64,000 nucleotides of DNA from Hoplostethus atlanticus (lineage: Eukaryota; Chordata; Actinopteri; Trachichthyiformes; Trachichthyidae), in NCBI GenBank assembly GCA_034670405.1, contig JAXDDX010000015.1, positions 806,001 to 870,000 of the forward strand, given 5' to 3'. Within the stretch, counting starts at the first letter, position 1, and each line of letters opens with the position of its first letter. Of this stretch, positions 48,502-58,983 are shown in pieces. The notes beneath the pieces are model-generated. The model was not told the DNA's origin, did no database searches, and was given only the letters and a program-made list of their open reading frames with translations. The position numbers and the translations under genes were made by a program.

Positions 48502-50439
48502 CTAGCATTATCTCAAGTGAGAAAATAAGAACCTGTAGCAGCTCTAAAGCTAAATGGTCAGTAGTCTTAAATGATATACAGTCTGGCAGTTTTGTGGAGT
48601 AGCAAACTTTATGTAAAAAAATAGTGTGTTAAATGTAAATTTTCCGTACTATTTTTAATGTAAATTATGTAAATGATGTAAGCTTTTCACTTTTTCAAAT
48701 AATGTTAAAAACTGAAAAACGTTTTCATATCCTCAGATGGCTACTCATTACTGGAAACAATAAACGTTTTGGAATGAAAGCTGAGGGCAGGATGCTGAAA
48801 CATGTCGGAGGTTTTAATCTTTAAAATATGAGCAAGCCATTTAATAAAGGCTGCATTATTTACCTCAATGAAAAATGCAAATTAATGCACAAATGATGAG
48901 TTTTTCTTTGTGTTCTTTGTAAAAATGAACTGAAAATACACACATTTTTTACCACTAGCAGTCTAATCTAAATCATTCCTTTTAACCACTGGTGTGATAT
49001 GTCATTCCTCCTCGCTTGTTGTATGTCATTGACTGTTTTAATTGATGATGAGAAGACAAAGGCAAGGTCTACACGCTGAAACCATTTTTAAAATTTTGAG
49101 TCAATATTAAGATTAAATCCCAATATCTGTGTGCATGTATGAGCCATTTTATATTTTCACAGCTTATTACTCCCACTAATGGATCAGACCTCCGTTTGAA
49201 AATTAGGGTGTAATTGGGTGCTTTATCTAAAAAATGACATCTTGTGGGATTTAGCACCCCTCCTCTAGTTGCTGGTAACAAAGCCCCTGTTTACCCTACA
49301 ACAAAAAACATTGTAGTGTTTTGGCAGCTTTCTGTCAAAATGGCGACAAAAATGTTTTACAATAGGGTAAGACCGATTTATCAGTTTGCTGATGTAACAG
49401 GCTGATATTGGCCTTTTATTAAAACATTCAATATTGTCCACTTGGTGAATTGATAAATACTACACTGGTTGTCTATGGATAAACATATTAACAATTGAAA
49501 TGAATTGATTCTAATAATACATTTTAATCAGATTTCATATAAGTATGCATTAATTTGTATTATTATTATTGTTGTTGGTTGTTGTTAAGTGTAAATGCTG
49601 TTTCAGAAGCTTTTCCACCCTGCCAAGAACACGATTCTGAGGAAAACACTGAACACTGCTTGTAAATTTGGTTGTACATTTTTTTGGCATGCAAATTGTC
49701 TCAAATTTCAATATATATCGATATGGAAGGCCACCTTGGCTCAAATGTTGCGTTTTCAATATGTTGTGGCTAATAAACATTAGAGAGAGCCCATCCATTT
49801 TTTACTTTTTTTTGTTGCTGCTCCTGTTCTTGGAGCCTGATTTTCCTCTTGATAAGATAACCCATATTGGTTGAAATGAAGTTAGCGACAGAAATGGTTC
49901 CCATCTTTCTTAAATTAGGTAAGATGAACATCTAAGTGACTGCAGCTGTCCTGTTTTTCTCTCCAGTGACATCCCAGTTCCCGGGATACACCGTGAATCA
50001 TTCAGTGGTGTTACATACGCGGTGCCCCCGGCTCACCTCATTCTCTATCTGTCGCTGTTCTCTTTAAAGTTAGAGAAGAGAGTGACACACAGCACAGGCC
50101 TTACAGCTCAAGCTTAGCACTGACACACTCACAAGGTCCAGACACTGTACACAACAGAGGCCTAATGAGAAAGGACAGTGCGGAGTACAGCCATTTTAAA
50201 CCGCAACTCTTTAGCCGAACCCTGTCGCAATGAAGACACCTGCCACTGCTTAATAGGCAGAGATGGAAAAATCCATCAACTGCTGCAATGTTAATGAAAG
50301 CTGGCCACTAAGGTTGGACACCAGATTTTTTTATGTAAGAAATGCACCCGTATTATCAGCCTGAATCAGGAAGTGGGTGTGTAATAGATGTAATAAAATG
50401 TCCCATCCCCCTGATTGAGAACCTGTAGATTTTGTTAGA
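48502..50439. other. Non-coding DNA between the two minisatellite arrays
   Basis: A+T-rich. The piece 49363-49450 ('taagaccgatttatcag', 'ctgatattggccttttatta') is the left-end part of the 'GATATTGGCC' repeat also seen at 3963-4262. No gene is recognised. Confidence 0.4.
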
Positions 50440-50565
50440 ATGAAATTCTGGTGTTGGGTATGTACCCTTCTCCACCCACAGGAAGTGACGAATCAAAACT
50501 TAAGAGTGAAAAACTAACTGTCTCCTAAACAACAGTGAGTGAGTGCTGCGTGAGATCTTTCACCT
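50440..50565 (-). repeat. Dispersed repeat, inverted partner of 46160-46260
   Basis: It is the reverse complement of 46160-46260 with moderate divergence ('attctggtgttgggta', 'aggaagtgacgaatc', 'aacttaagagtg'). It lies 35 bp from the 45-bp minisatellite array. Confidence 0.75.
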
Positions 50566-50600
50566 CTCTCATTCCTTTAGTTTTATTTGGTATCAATTGG

Positions 50601-51003
50601 CCTACTATCACTCAACATAGTGTATGCTAAAGCGTTAGTATGGAGCCTACTATCACTCAACATAGGGTATGCTAAAGTGTTAGTATGGAGCCTACTATCA
50701 CTCAACATAATGTATGCTAAAGTGTTAGCATGGAGCCTACTATCACTCAACATAATGTATGCTAAAGTGTTATCATGGAGCCTACTATCACTGAACATGT
50801 ATGCTAAAGTGTTACCATGGAGCCTACTATCACTCAACATAGTGTGTGCTAACGTTTTTGCATGGAGCCTACTATCAGTCAACATAATGTGTGCTGAAGT
50901 GTTAGCGTGGAGCCTACTATCACTCAACATAGTGTATGCTAAAGTGTTAGCATGGAGCCTACTATCACTCAACATAGTGTATGCTAAAGTGTTAGCATGG
51001 AGC
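50601..51003 (-). repeat. 45-bp minisatellite, about nine units, inverted
   Basis: The unit read on + is 'cctactatcactcaacatag' and onward, the reverse complement of the 48303-48501 unit. Nine units are present, one of them shortened by a few bases near 50790. Units differ from each other more than in the left array. The 140- and 147-codon frames on the two strands are by-products of the repeat. Confidence 0.95.
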
Positions 51004-53557
51004 ACAAGTCAAAGATCTACACATGGATGATTTTGGTGTCTACATTCTCATCACTTAACAGGGAAGGTGACCAGTGTAACAGTCTTCCAAAAACTATTCC
51101 TTTAAGCCTTTGATGACTCTACTTTATCATTGTATAGGACATGGTATAGGATAATGGGAAGACAATGGTTTTAATTCAAGGTCATCCAGTTTCCGATTAA
51201 GACCATCAGGATTGTATATTTTATTAAACTCAGCTACTCAGAGAGAGGTAGTGAACGCAGCCTTTCATCTGAATCCTAACGCAGAGGGAGGTCACGCCCT
51301 ATACATCTACTGATGAATTGTAACAAGGCCACATGCTGAAACTAGGTGCTCTATGTGAAATAATAATTAGCACAGGGATTATTGAGAAGTAGGGTAGAGG
51401 GTTGGATCCCAACTCTCCAGTGTGTAATTTTATTTGGACATGCTACTAAAGAACATGATTAGGAAGCAGTGGTGGGCATTAGTAGGAAGAATAGCTGTAA
51501 AGTGTATACTGTGATGTAGCTATTCTCCTTCATGATCAAGAAAGACTGGCATTTGTATGATGCAGTCCACAAAGCATCCTCTCTTTGTGGTCTTTGCTCT
51601 GTTTGTCATGCATCAGAGCATGCATCATTATAAAAATATCTGAAACAAGGTTATTATAGTTAACTAAAACTAATACTAGGCATAAAAAAAACAATTTGGT
51701 AAACTGAAACAATTAAAAAAATAATAAAATAAAAAGAACTTTGCATTTTTGTGAATATAATTGCTTGTTCTTCTGGCAGTGTTTCATAACTGTAGCTTTA
51801 GGTAGGTTTCCTTCCATTAAAAAATATCTCGGACTCATAATATGTTGATGAAGCCCACTTTTAGCAAAACCCTGTTACATCGTCATTTGCACATTCACAT
51901 GTGGAAAATCTACAATCTACATTCTTTTGCTGTAGAGCAACAACAACAACAAGATCACATTGATGGTGGTTTTAAGGGAAGTGGGAACTGTATTTATCCA
52001 CTTCCAATTTTCCAGCCAGCTGTGTGGTTTTAAGACAGGTGAGATGGTAGGATTTTCAGAATAAAATTGTATTTGAATCGATAAGCAGAAAACTAAGAGC
52101 ACACAACTGGCGTATGATCATTTTGGTCATGCATGCCGGTGCCGGTTTTCCAATCATGTATATCATGTGCCACAGGTTTTTTAAATCAGGTTCCTTGACA
52201 TCAACTGAGATTTATCAGCCTCAGCCAATCAATATCCAGAGTTATGATGGTAGAAACCACAAATCCCTCAGCCTCCTGCAGTTTGCTTAAATGAACACTG
52301 ATCAAGAAGAGGGGGCAAAACACAGAATACTAACGCAATCCCGACGCGTATCGCTGAGTTGTATTAGTACAATGGCTTGAACGCCTCCGCTACCTAATCC
52401 GCTGATGCTGTCAGCACTATCATCTCCCTTTGAAACCAAACCCTTTGCACCGAGCCTGCTAATCTATCAAAACGGTGCAGATAATTAAACACAAAGTTAT
52501 ATGAGGATTCAAAGCAAGATAAATGCACAAGCAAATGCTTATTCGTTACCCACAGATCAAGGCTCAAACAATTGTTTCCCCATCTGTTTTCATTTGGAGC
52601 CATTTTCTGCCCCCTTTTTCACCAATAATTCTTCCCTTCTCCTGCCTCTCTCTCTACTCCAGTTGATCAATACATCAATTGAAGTGTTTGCATAGCACAG
52701 GGAAGCTGTTCACATTGTTTGCATGGCTGAAGTGCGGTTTTACCACGGCCTATTGCCGGGATTTAATTTCTCATGTGGTTCATGAAGATAAATAGATTGG
52801 TCGAAAGGGCAATATTAGCATTGCTGTAAAATTCTCTGTCAGGATTTGACATCCTCTGAGCAGGTTACGGATGAGAGGGCAAGGAAGAGGCTTAACAACA
52901 ACAGCATGTCCACACATTATCTTACTGTTTACAAAATTCACAGTATGGCATTATGGGATTTGATAGCATGTCTTCTTTTGTGGAAAAAAATAGAAGTTTA
53001 TGTTAAAACAGGAAGTGGTATTAGAATAGCAACTGTACAGGCACACCAAGCCATAGTTTGCTTTGCGTCCCTTTGTGCTATCGAAAGTCGTCGCTTGTGG
53101 GCGTTTCACTGGGTCTGCTCCGGGGTCAAGCATCCCAGCAAATTCTTAGTTTGTTTACAAAGTCCTATTTCATATTTTATCATTTTCTTCATTTCATTTT
53201 ACCCAAATATAATCAATAAGCATGTGTATGAAAACACACAAGCTAGATAGCTAAGTGGCTATAGCTATTTGGATGTGATGTGATAGTTAGCCTGGCAAGC
53301 TAACTCCTTGCTATTTTAGGCTACTTCAGGTAACGTTACACACCAGGAAGACACTTCCCACCAAATGTGATTGGTTCTCGAGTCATGCTTTTTTTGCATT
53401 ACATTAAATAAATTACAGAATTTTTAAACTTTTCATGTCACTTTGCAGGTCTGGTTGTCGTTTCTCATAGATGGCGAAATCGCATCCAGTGTGCAACTGC
53501 TGCAAAAAGTGAGACAGTAAGGATTTTTAATTATCTTTAAATTTGTGGGAGCAAAAC
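51004..53557. other. Non-coding DNA; no gene recognised
   Basis: Single-copy-looking A+T-rich DNA. Stretches at 52390-52560 and 52690-52840 have mixed composition and several 'ataaat' and 'ttaatt' words and could be conserved non-coding elements. The frame 52846-53250 has no known domain. Confidence 0.35.
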
Positions 53558-53562
53558 TAAAC

Positions 53563-54002
53563 TGTTATGATCGTGTTAACAGGACCCAAGTGCAAACTAC
53601 AGACACAGAGACGTAGGTAGAGAAAAAACAGGTTTTACTGGGGAATTAGTACAGAGAATGGCAAGGCAGGAATGGCTAGCTGGGGAGACGGGCTGGTGCA
53701 GGAGCGGGGGAACGAAGCTGGGAGACAGGCAGACGGGGTAGACAGGCGGTGGTAGGTCGGCAGGCAGGGGCAGTACAAACAACGATCTGGTGATGAGTGG
53801 ATGGAAAGCCGGGCTTCTTATACTGGAAGGCGATGACTTGATGGACTGCAGGTGTGAGAGGCAGAGCAGGTGAGAGAGAGGTGGATGATGAGCCAGGGAG
53901 GAGCCGGAGTCTGGAGCCACGCCCACCAACACATACACACAAACACAGACAGAGACAGACAGGTAGAGAGACTGCTAGGAGGCAGAAGTGGAGGGCGTGA
54001 CA
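53563..54002 (-). repeat. 3' LTR of the - strand chromovirus
   Basis: About 440 bp. On the - strand it begins TGTCACGCCCTCCACTTCTG and ends CACGATCATAACA. It lacks about 140 bp present in the 5' LTR (between 'ggtcggcaggcaggg' and 'gcagtacaaac' on +), probably by deletion at short matching words. Confidence 0.95.
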
Positions 54003-54018
54003 GTACCCCCCCCCTCTA
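54003..54018 (-). promoter_or_regulatory. Polypurine tract
   Basis: On the - strand 'tagagggggggggtac' lies directly before the 3' LTR start, where plus-strand DNA synthesis is primed in LTR elements. The same tract precedes the LTR of the + strand relative at about 62241-62256. Confidence 0.85.
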
Positions 54019-54700
54019 CGGATGCCACCTGGCGTACGCCTGGTACCAGTCGGGTGCTGGAGGTTGAAATCCCGGATCAGGGACGGGTCTAGGATCTGGG
54101 CCCGAGGGATCCACGACCGCTCCTCCAGACCGTAACCCTCCCAGTCAACCAGGTATTGGTACCCCCCGACCACGGCGGCGCACGTCCAGAAGTCGCCAGA
54201 CTGTGTAAGCAGGGTGGTCGTCGATCATTCTGGGAGGCGGGGAGGCAGGAGCAGGGGGGGACAGGGGGCTGGAGGAGACAGGCTTTACTTGGGGGACATG
54301 AAAGGTGGGGTGAACACGAAGGTAGGGAGGGAGCTTCAGACAGACAGCACAAGGGTTGACAATGGCCTCTATCTCATAGGGCCCAACAAAACGGGGAGCC
54401 AGCTTTCTAGAGTCCACCTTTAAGGGTAGATCCTTAGCCAGGAGCCATACCTTTTGCCCAGGAGTGTAGGTGGGGGCTGGGGCACAGCGGCGGTTAGCCT
54501 GGGTCTGGGACCGGGTGGATGATCGGAGTAGGGCAGTGCGGGCGCGCTTCCAGATCCTCCGGCAGCGGCGCATGTGGGCCTGGACCGAGGGTACAGCAAT
54601 TTCCTCCTCCTGAGAGGGAAATAGAGGGGGCTGGTACCCAAGGGAACAGAGGAAAGGGGACAAACCTGAGGAGGCATTGACGAGGGTGTTGTGCACGAAT
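54019..54700 (-). pseudogene. pol: Integrase C-terminal part and chromodomain remnant
   Basis: The frame ending at 54145 carries '[13 protein letters not shown]' from the end of the integrase core. It then has '[16 protein letters not shown]' and '[15 protein letters not shown]' (the GPY module). Then comes '[20 protein letters not shown]', the start of a chromodomain. A frameshift near 54160 moves the rest ('[17 protein letters not shown]', 'IRDFNLQHP') to another frame (54173 downward). Chromodomains in these elements direct insertion by binding modified histones. The aromatic and W-x-x-Y positions of the fold are kept, but the domain is split. Confidence 0.9.
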
Positions 54701-55390
54701 TCCACCCAGGAGAGCTGGGAGCTCCAGGAAGACAGGTTGGCGGAGGTGAGGCACCGGAGGGCAGCCTCCATCTCCTGGTTGGCGCTCCTCTGACTGCCCA
54801 TTAGTTTGCGGGTGGTAACCGGAAGACAAACTGGTGGTGGCGCCCAGGGCCTTGCAGAACGCTCTCCAGACCTGAGAGATGAACTGGGGCCCTCGGTCCG
54901 AAACAATGTCGGTGGGGATGCCGTGGAGGTGGAAGACGTGGTCCACCATGAGGTCAGCGGTCTCCCCGGCCAATGGCAGCTTGGTAAGGGCGATAAAATG
55001 GGCAGCTTTAGAGAAGTGATCAATCACCGTGAGGATGGTGGTCTTACCGTTGGATGGAGGGAGGCCGGTAACAAAGTCCAGGGATATGTGGGACCAGGGA
55101 TGGCTGGGGACAGGCAGGGGATGGAGCAGCCCGGCGTGGGGCTTGGTGGAGACCTTGTTCTGGGCACAGACAGAACAGGCTGCGATGAAACCCCGGGTGT
55201 CCGTGTCCATAGAGGGCCACCAGAAGCGTTGGCGGAGGAAGGCAAGGGTCCAGGTGATGCCAGGATGGCAGGTGAGGCGGGTGGAATGAGCCCACTGTAG
55301 AACCTGATCGGACAGAGTCAGGGACAAATATACAGTTGGGCGGACCGTTACCTGGGTCTGGTTGAAGCACCTGGGCCTGTTTGACCTGAG
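54690..55390 (-). pseudogene. pol: Integrase remnant: zinc-binding and catalytic core
   Basis: In the frame 54494-55549 (-) there is an HHCC-type segment ('[13 protein letters not shown]' to 'CSVCAQNK'). Catalytic residues follow: D in '[10 protein letters not shown]', D in 'IVSDRGPQF' and E in 'NGQSEE'. A frameshift just after that glutamate moves the continuation ('[11 protein letters not shown]') into the frame 54145-55023. The enzyme would insert the cDNA into the genome. The sequence is otherwise well kept and closely matches the + strand relative. Confidence 0.9.
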
Positions 55391-55399
55391 CCTCGATTT

Positions 55400-55960
55400 C
55401 CCAGGTAACGGCGGTGACAAAGCAGGAAGGCGGCAGGATGGGAGCCGGATCCGAGTTGCCCTCCTCCGCGGTGTAGATGCAGGACAAGGCGTCGGGCTTG
55501 ATATTGCGGGAGCCCGGGCGGTAGGCCAGCATGAAGTTGAAGAGCCCAAGGAAGAGCGCCCAACGGGATTGGCGTGGGTTCAACCGCTTAGCCGTCTGTA
55601 GGTAGGTGAGGTTACGGTGGTCCGTCCAGACGACGAAGGGCTGGTCGGCTCCCTCCAACCAACCACTCCTCCAGTGCCAACACGACGGCGAGGAGCTCTC
55701 GGTTGCCCACGTCGTAGTTTCTCTCTGTGGGGGAAAGCTTGCAAGAAAAGAAGGCGCAGGGATGGAGCTTACCATCAGGCGGGGACCTCTGGGAGAGCAC
55801 CGCTACCACCCCCGTGTCTGAGGCGTCCACCTCCACAATGAACTGCAAGGAGGGGTCGGGCTGGATGAGGACAGGGGCAGAACTAAACCGGTGCTTGAGT
55901 TCCCCGAGAGCGGTCTCCGCATCCAGGGGTCCAACAGAAAGGGATGGAGGTGGAGGTGAG
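55400..55960 (-). pseudogene. pol: RNase H remnant, two frames
   Basis: The first part ('[19 protein letters not shown]' and '[15 protein letters not shown]') holds the D and E of the RNase H active site. The second part ('[17 protein letters not shown]') holds the next D but lies in another frame, so a small indel separates them near 55660. RNase H removes the RNA strand during reverse transcription. The tether that follows ends '[15 protein letters not shown]', where an S-R is expected and S-C is seen. Confidence 0.85.
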
Positions 55961-56522
55961 GGCCGTGAGTGGGGCTGCGATGCGGCTGTAGTTCCGGATG
56001 AACCTACGGTAGAAGTTGGCAAACCCCAGAAAGCGCTGCAGCTGTTTGCGGTTGGTGGGCGCTGGCCACGGAAACCTTGGCTGGATCCATACGTATCTGG
56101 TTCTGGGCGATGATGTAACCAAGGAAGGACACGCTGGGTACGTGGAACTCGCACTTTTCCGCTTTTACGAAAAGCTTGTTCTCCAGGAGGCGCTGGAGTA
56201 CCTGGCGGACGTGCTACTCATGCTCGGCGGGGGTCTGGGAAAAGATTAAGATGTCGTCAAGGTAGACAAACACAAAACGGTTGAGCATGTCCCGGAGCAC
56301 GTCGTTCACCAGGGCTTGGAAGACGGCATTTGTCAGTCCGAACGGCATGACCAGGTACTCAAAGTGCCCTAGTGGAGTGTTGAACGCCGTCTTCCATTCG
56401 TCCCCCTCGCGGATGCGGACGAGGTGGTAAGCGTTGCGCAGATCCAGCTTGGTGAAGATTGTGGCACCTTGGAGGGGAACGAATGCAGAGCTAATTAGCG
56501 GCAGAGGATATTTATTCTTCAC
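55960..56522 (-). pseudogene. pol: Reverse transcriptase core and thumb remnant
   Basis: The frame 56522-56214 contains '[15 protein letters not shown]', '[13 protein letters not shown]' and the catalytic '[11 protein letters not shown]' box, so the palm is intact. It ends at a TAG after 'PAEHE', where the family continues with glutamine, so a single base change stops it. The thumb continues past the stop ('LLENKLF', '[12 protein letters not shown]'). After a frameshift, '[22 protein letters not shown]' lies in the frame 55883-56122. The enzyme copies element RNA to DNA. Confidence 0.9.
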
Positions 56523-57240
56523 CGGTAATGTTGTTCATACCCCGGAAGTCAATACATGGCCACAGGGTCCCGTCCTTCTTCCCCACAAAGAAAAATCCCA
56601 CGCCGACCGGAGAGGAGGAGGGTCGGATGATGCCCGCGGCCAGGGAGTCACGGATATACACCTCCATAGCCTCGCGCTCAGGTCTGGAGAGGTTATACAG
56701 CCGACCACTGGGAAGGGAGGCACCCGGGAGGAGGTCGATGGCGCAGTCATACGAACGGTGATGCGGCAATGACATGGCGTGCTGTTTGCTGAAAACCGGG
56801 GCGAGGTCGTGGTAAACCTCCGGGATGGAGGACAGCTCAATGGACTCCGGCACGAGCGGTGGTTTGGAGCTAGCAGGGGCAGGGGCAGAAAGCAGACAGT
56901 GAGAGTGACAGAAATTGCTCCAGGGAGTAATCTGACCTGTGGTCCAGTCCAAGTGTGGGTTATGGATTTGCAACCAGGGAAAACCAAGCACCAGCGGAGA
57001 GTGGGAACCGTCGAGGATGTAGAACCTGATGGTGTCTTGGTGATTGCCGGAGAGCAGCAGTGTCACGGGTAATGTCTGGTAGGAAATCCGAGCCAATGGC
57101 ATCCCGTTGAGAGCCTTGGCCTCCAGGGGGGACTCCAGAGGCTCGGTGTCAATGCCCATCCGCTCCGCCACCACCCGGTCCATGAAGCTCTCATCGGCTC
57201 ATCGGGACGTGAGAGAGATGTACATGCTGCTCGGCTCGTC
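56512..57240 (-). pseudogene. pol: Protease remnant without active site, plus RT fingers
   Basis: The frame 57183-56512 starts at '[11 protein letters not shown]', immediately after the place where the catalytic D-S-G should be. Compared with the + strand relative, about 69 bases including that motif are replaced by about 8 bases near 57200, a net change that is not a multiple of three. Distal protease motifs remain ('[15 protein letters not shown]'). The linker and RT fingers follow ('[19 protein letters not shown]', '[22 protein letters not shown]'). A frameshift at about 56517 separates it from the RT palm. Confidence 0.9.
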
Positions 57241-57261
57241 TATCTCTCCCATTACTGATGA

Positions 57262-58080
57262 GCCGGCGCTTTTACTGGGCGGAACGGGCAGGAGTCTAAA
57301 AAATGTCCAACCTCACCCGCTCCTCGGGGGTTAGGCGACCTCTACCTAACTGCACGGGCTCGGTTTCATGGCTGTTAGGAGAAGCCCGGCGGGGCTCGGA
57401 GACTCTCGGCGGAGGAGGACGAGCCGCTCCTTGTCGGCGCCGTCCTCGCAGACGGTTGTCTAGCCGAATGGCTAGGGAGACCAGGGATCTAAAATCAGCT
57501 GGCTCGTCACGAGCGGTGATCTCGTCTTGCAGGTGCTCAACCAGTCCGTTTAAAAAGGTCTCCCCAGTGGTCGGGGTGATTGAACACATCCTTCAGCTCG
57601 GAGATAAAATCATTAAACGTGAGTCACTGATCTGGTGAGAATAGGTGGCTTCGGCCCATGCCAGAGCCCTGCCTCTCAACAGGCCGATTATGTAGCGTAC
57701 CTTTGAGTGGTCGGTGGGGAATGTCTGTGGCCGCTGGAGGAAAACCAAGGAATACTGGAGAATAAAACCTTGGCATTTACTTGCATCCCCAGAGAAGGGT
57801 TCTGGATCCGAGGCGTAAGATTCCCGGGACGGGGGTGATACCGGAGACGGAGCCAGGAGGACTGGCGAGGCGAGCTGGGCTGCGGAGACTGGCGGAACAA
57901 GGTGAGTAGTTAGCATGGCTACCTGGTTGGTTAGCTGGGTGATCTGGTTGCTCATGGCCTGGTTGCTCTCGGACAGGTTCCGGTCCGGAGGACCTGTTCG
58001 TGTTGTCCTAGGAACTCGCCCTGGCTGGCAATTGCTTTTCAAAGCAAGGCGGGCTCCGAGTCCGAGTTTGCTGGGTCCAT
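57262..58080 (-). pseudogene. gag: gag remnant with half a zinc knuckle
   Basis: ATG at 58080 begins Met-Asp-Pro-Ala, right after the primer-binding region, but this frame stops after about 13 codons. The body is kept in the frame 58129-57593 ('SDPEPFSGDASKCQGF', 'TDHSKVRYIIGLLRGRALAW', typical of fish gypsy capsid) and then in 57589-57296. At the end 'VGHFLDSCPFRPVKAP' in a third frame is the second half of a CCHC knuckle, while the first C-x2-C half is deleted. Gag forms the particle and binds RNA. Confidence 0.88.
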
Positions 58081-58096
58081 AATGGCCAGATCGTAC
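58081..58096 (-). promoter_or_regulatory. Putative primer-binding region
   Basis: On the - strand 'gtacgatctggccatt' follows the 5' LTR end and leads directly into the gag ATG. Its GTACGATC partly repeats the LTR end (ACGATCGTAACA). Chromoviruses of the Tf1/sushi type may self-prime, but I could not show the needed pairing here. Confidence 0.4.
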
Positions 58097-58680
58097 TGTT
58101 ACGATCGTGTTAACAGGACCCAAGTGCAAACTACAGACACAGAGGCGTAGGTAGAGAAAAAACAGGTTTTACTGGGGAATTAGTACAGAGAATGGCAAGG
58201 CAGGAATGGGGAGGGGAGACGGGCTGGTGCAGGAGCGGGGGAACGGAGCTGGGAGACAGGCAGACAGGACGACAGGCAGGGAACCAGGGAGACAGACAGG
58301 CAGGCGGGGTAGACAGGCGGTGGTAGGTCGGCAGGCAGGGAGTCGGGGAAGAAGACTGGATCTGGACACAGGATAACAGGGTTAGTCAAAGGCGTAGGAG
58401 AAACTTTGAGATAAACTGCAAAGCGGCCGAGAAGCGAGACTGACGGGGCAGTACAAACAACAATCTGGCGATGAGTGGATGGAAAGCCGGGGTTCTTATA
58501 CTGGAAGGTGATGACTTGATGGACTGCAGGTGTGAGAGGCAGAGCAGGTGAGAGAGAGGTGGATGATGAGCCAGGGAGGAGCCGGAGTCTGGAGCCATGC
58601 CCACCAACACATACACACAAACACAGACAGAGACAGACAGGTAGATAGACTGCTAGGAGGCAGAAGTGTAGGGCGTGACA
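58097..58680 (-). repeat. 5' LTR of the - strand chromovirus
   Basis: 584 bp. On the - strand it begins TGTCACGCCCTACACTTCTG and ends CACGATCGTAACA. It keeps the segment missing from the 3' LTR and so shows the full LTR length. Regulatory motifs were not identified with confidence. Confidence 0.95.
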
Positions 58681-58685
58681 TAAAC

Positions 58686-58865
58686 ATATGAAGGCAAATT
58701 TGTTATGTGTTATTAGGGCAACATTATTGCTTTTATAAACAGTAAAAGCTTGCTATTGCTACGATTTTGCAGACCTCTCCACCAGTCGAGAGTTGGAGTG
58801 GGCCGTCTTTGCAATATCTTCACACTGTAGACTGCATACTGGTGTCATTACATCTAAATAAACTG
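58686..58865. other. Spacer between the two chromoviruses
   Basis: 180 bp of A+T-rich DNA without a gene. It is the sequence into which the - strand element inserted, and it borders the truncated 5' side of the + strand element. No LTR of the + strand element is found here. Confidence 0.5.
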
Positions 58866-58981
58866 AGCTACGAGGCATCTGCAATGGCGACAAATCCTCA
58901 GGCATGACAAACAAGCTGTCACAAAATGGACACTTTTTAGATTCCTGCCCTGTCCGTCCAGTAAAAGCGCCGGCTCGACAG
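58866..58981 (+). pseudogene. gag: gag C-terminal remnant (altered zinc knuckle)
   Basis: In one frame 'QNGHFLDSCPVRPVKAPARQ' ends in TAG and is the G-H-x4-C half of the nucleocapsid knuckle. The C-x2-C half upstream is replaced by a different stretch ('CNGDKSSGMTNKLS'). This is the most 5' part of the element that I can recognise. Confidence 0.75.
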
Positions 58982-58983
58982 TA

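Larger units (their letters stand above)
53563..58680 (-). mobile_element. Complete but defective chromodomain Ty3/gypsy retrotransposon
   Basis: The element has two LTRs and, on the - strand in order, gag, protease, reverse transcriptase, RNase H, integrase and chromodomain remnants. A G-rich polypurine tract abuts the 3' LTR. It is flanked by a perfect 5-bp duplication TAAAC (53558-53562 and 58681-58685), which fixes both ends. The chromodomain at the end of Pol places it among chromoviruses, the group of the fish sushi-like elements. Aligning the two LTRs by eye gives roughly ten substitutions in about 420 shared bases, so the insertion is not ancient. Yet the coding part has many frameshifts, a stop after the RT core and a protease active-site deletion. 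Confidence 0.95.

Noticed and set aside
48258..48602. 114-codon repetitive frame
   Set aside because: It is the same minisatellite artefact as at 50583-51030.
50583..51030. Overlapping 140- and 147-codon frames with a 15-residue repeat
   Set aside because: They arise because the 45-bp minisatellite unit is a multiple of three and has no stop in those frames. Both strands are open, which is not expected of a gene.
54806..55300. 164-codon + strand frame
   Set aside because: It is antisense to the integrase/RNase H region of the - strand element.
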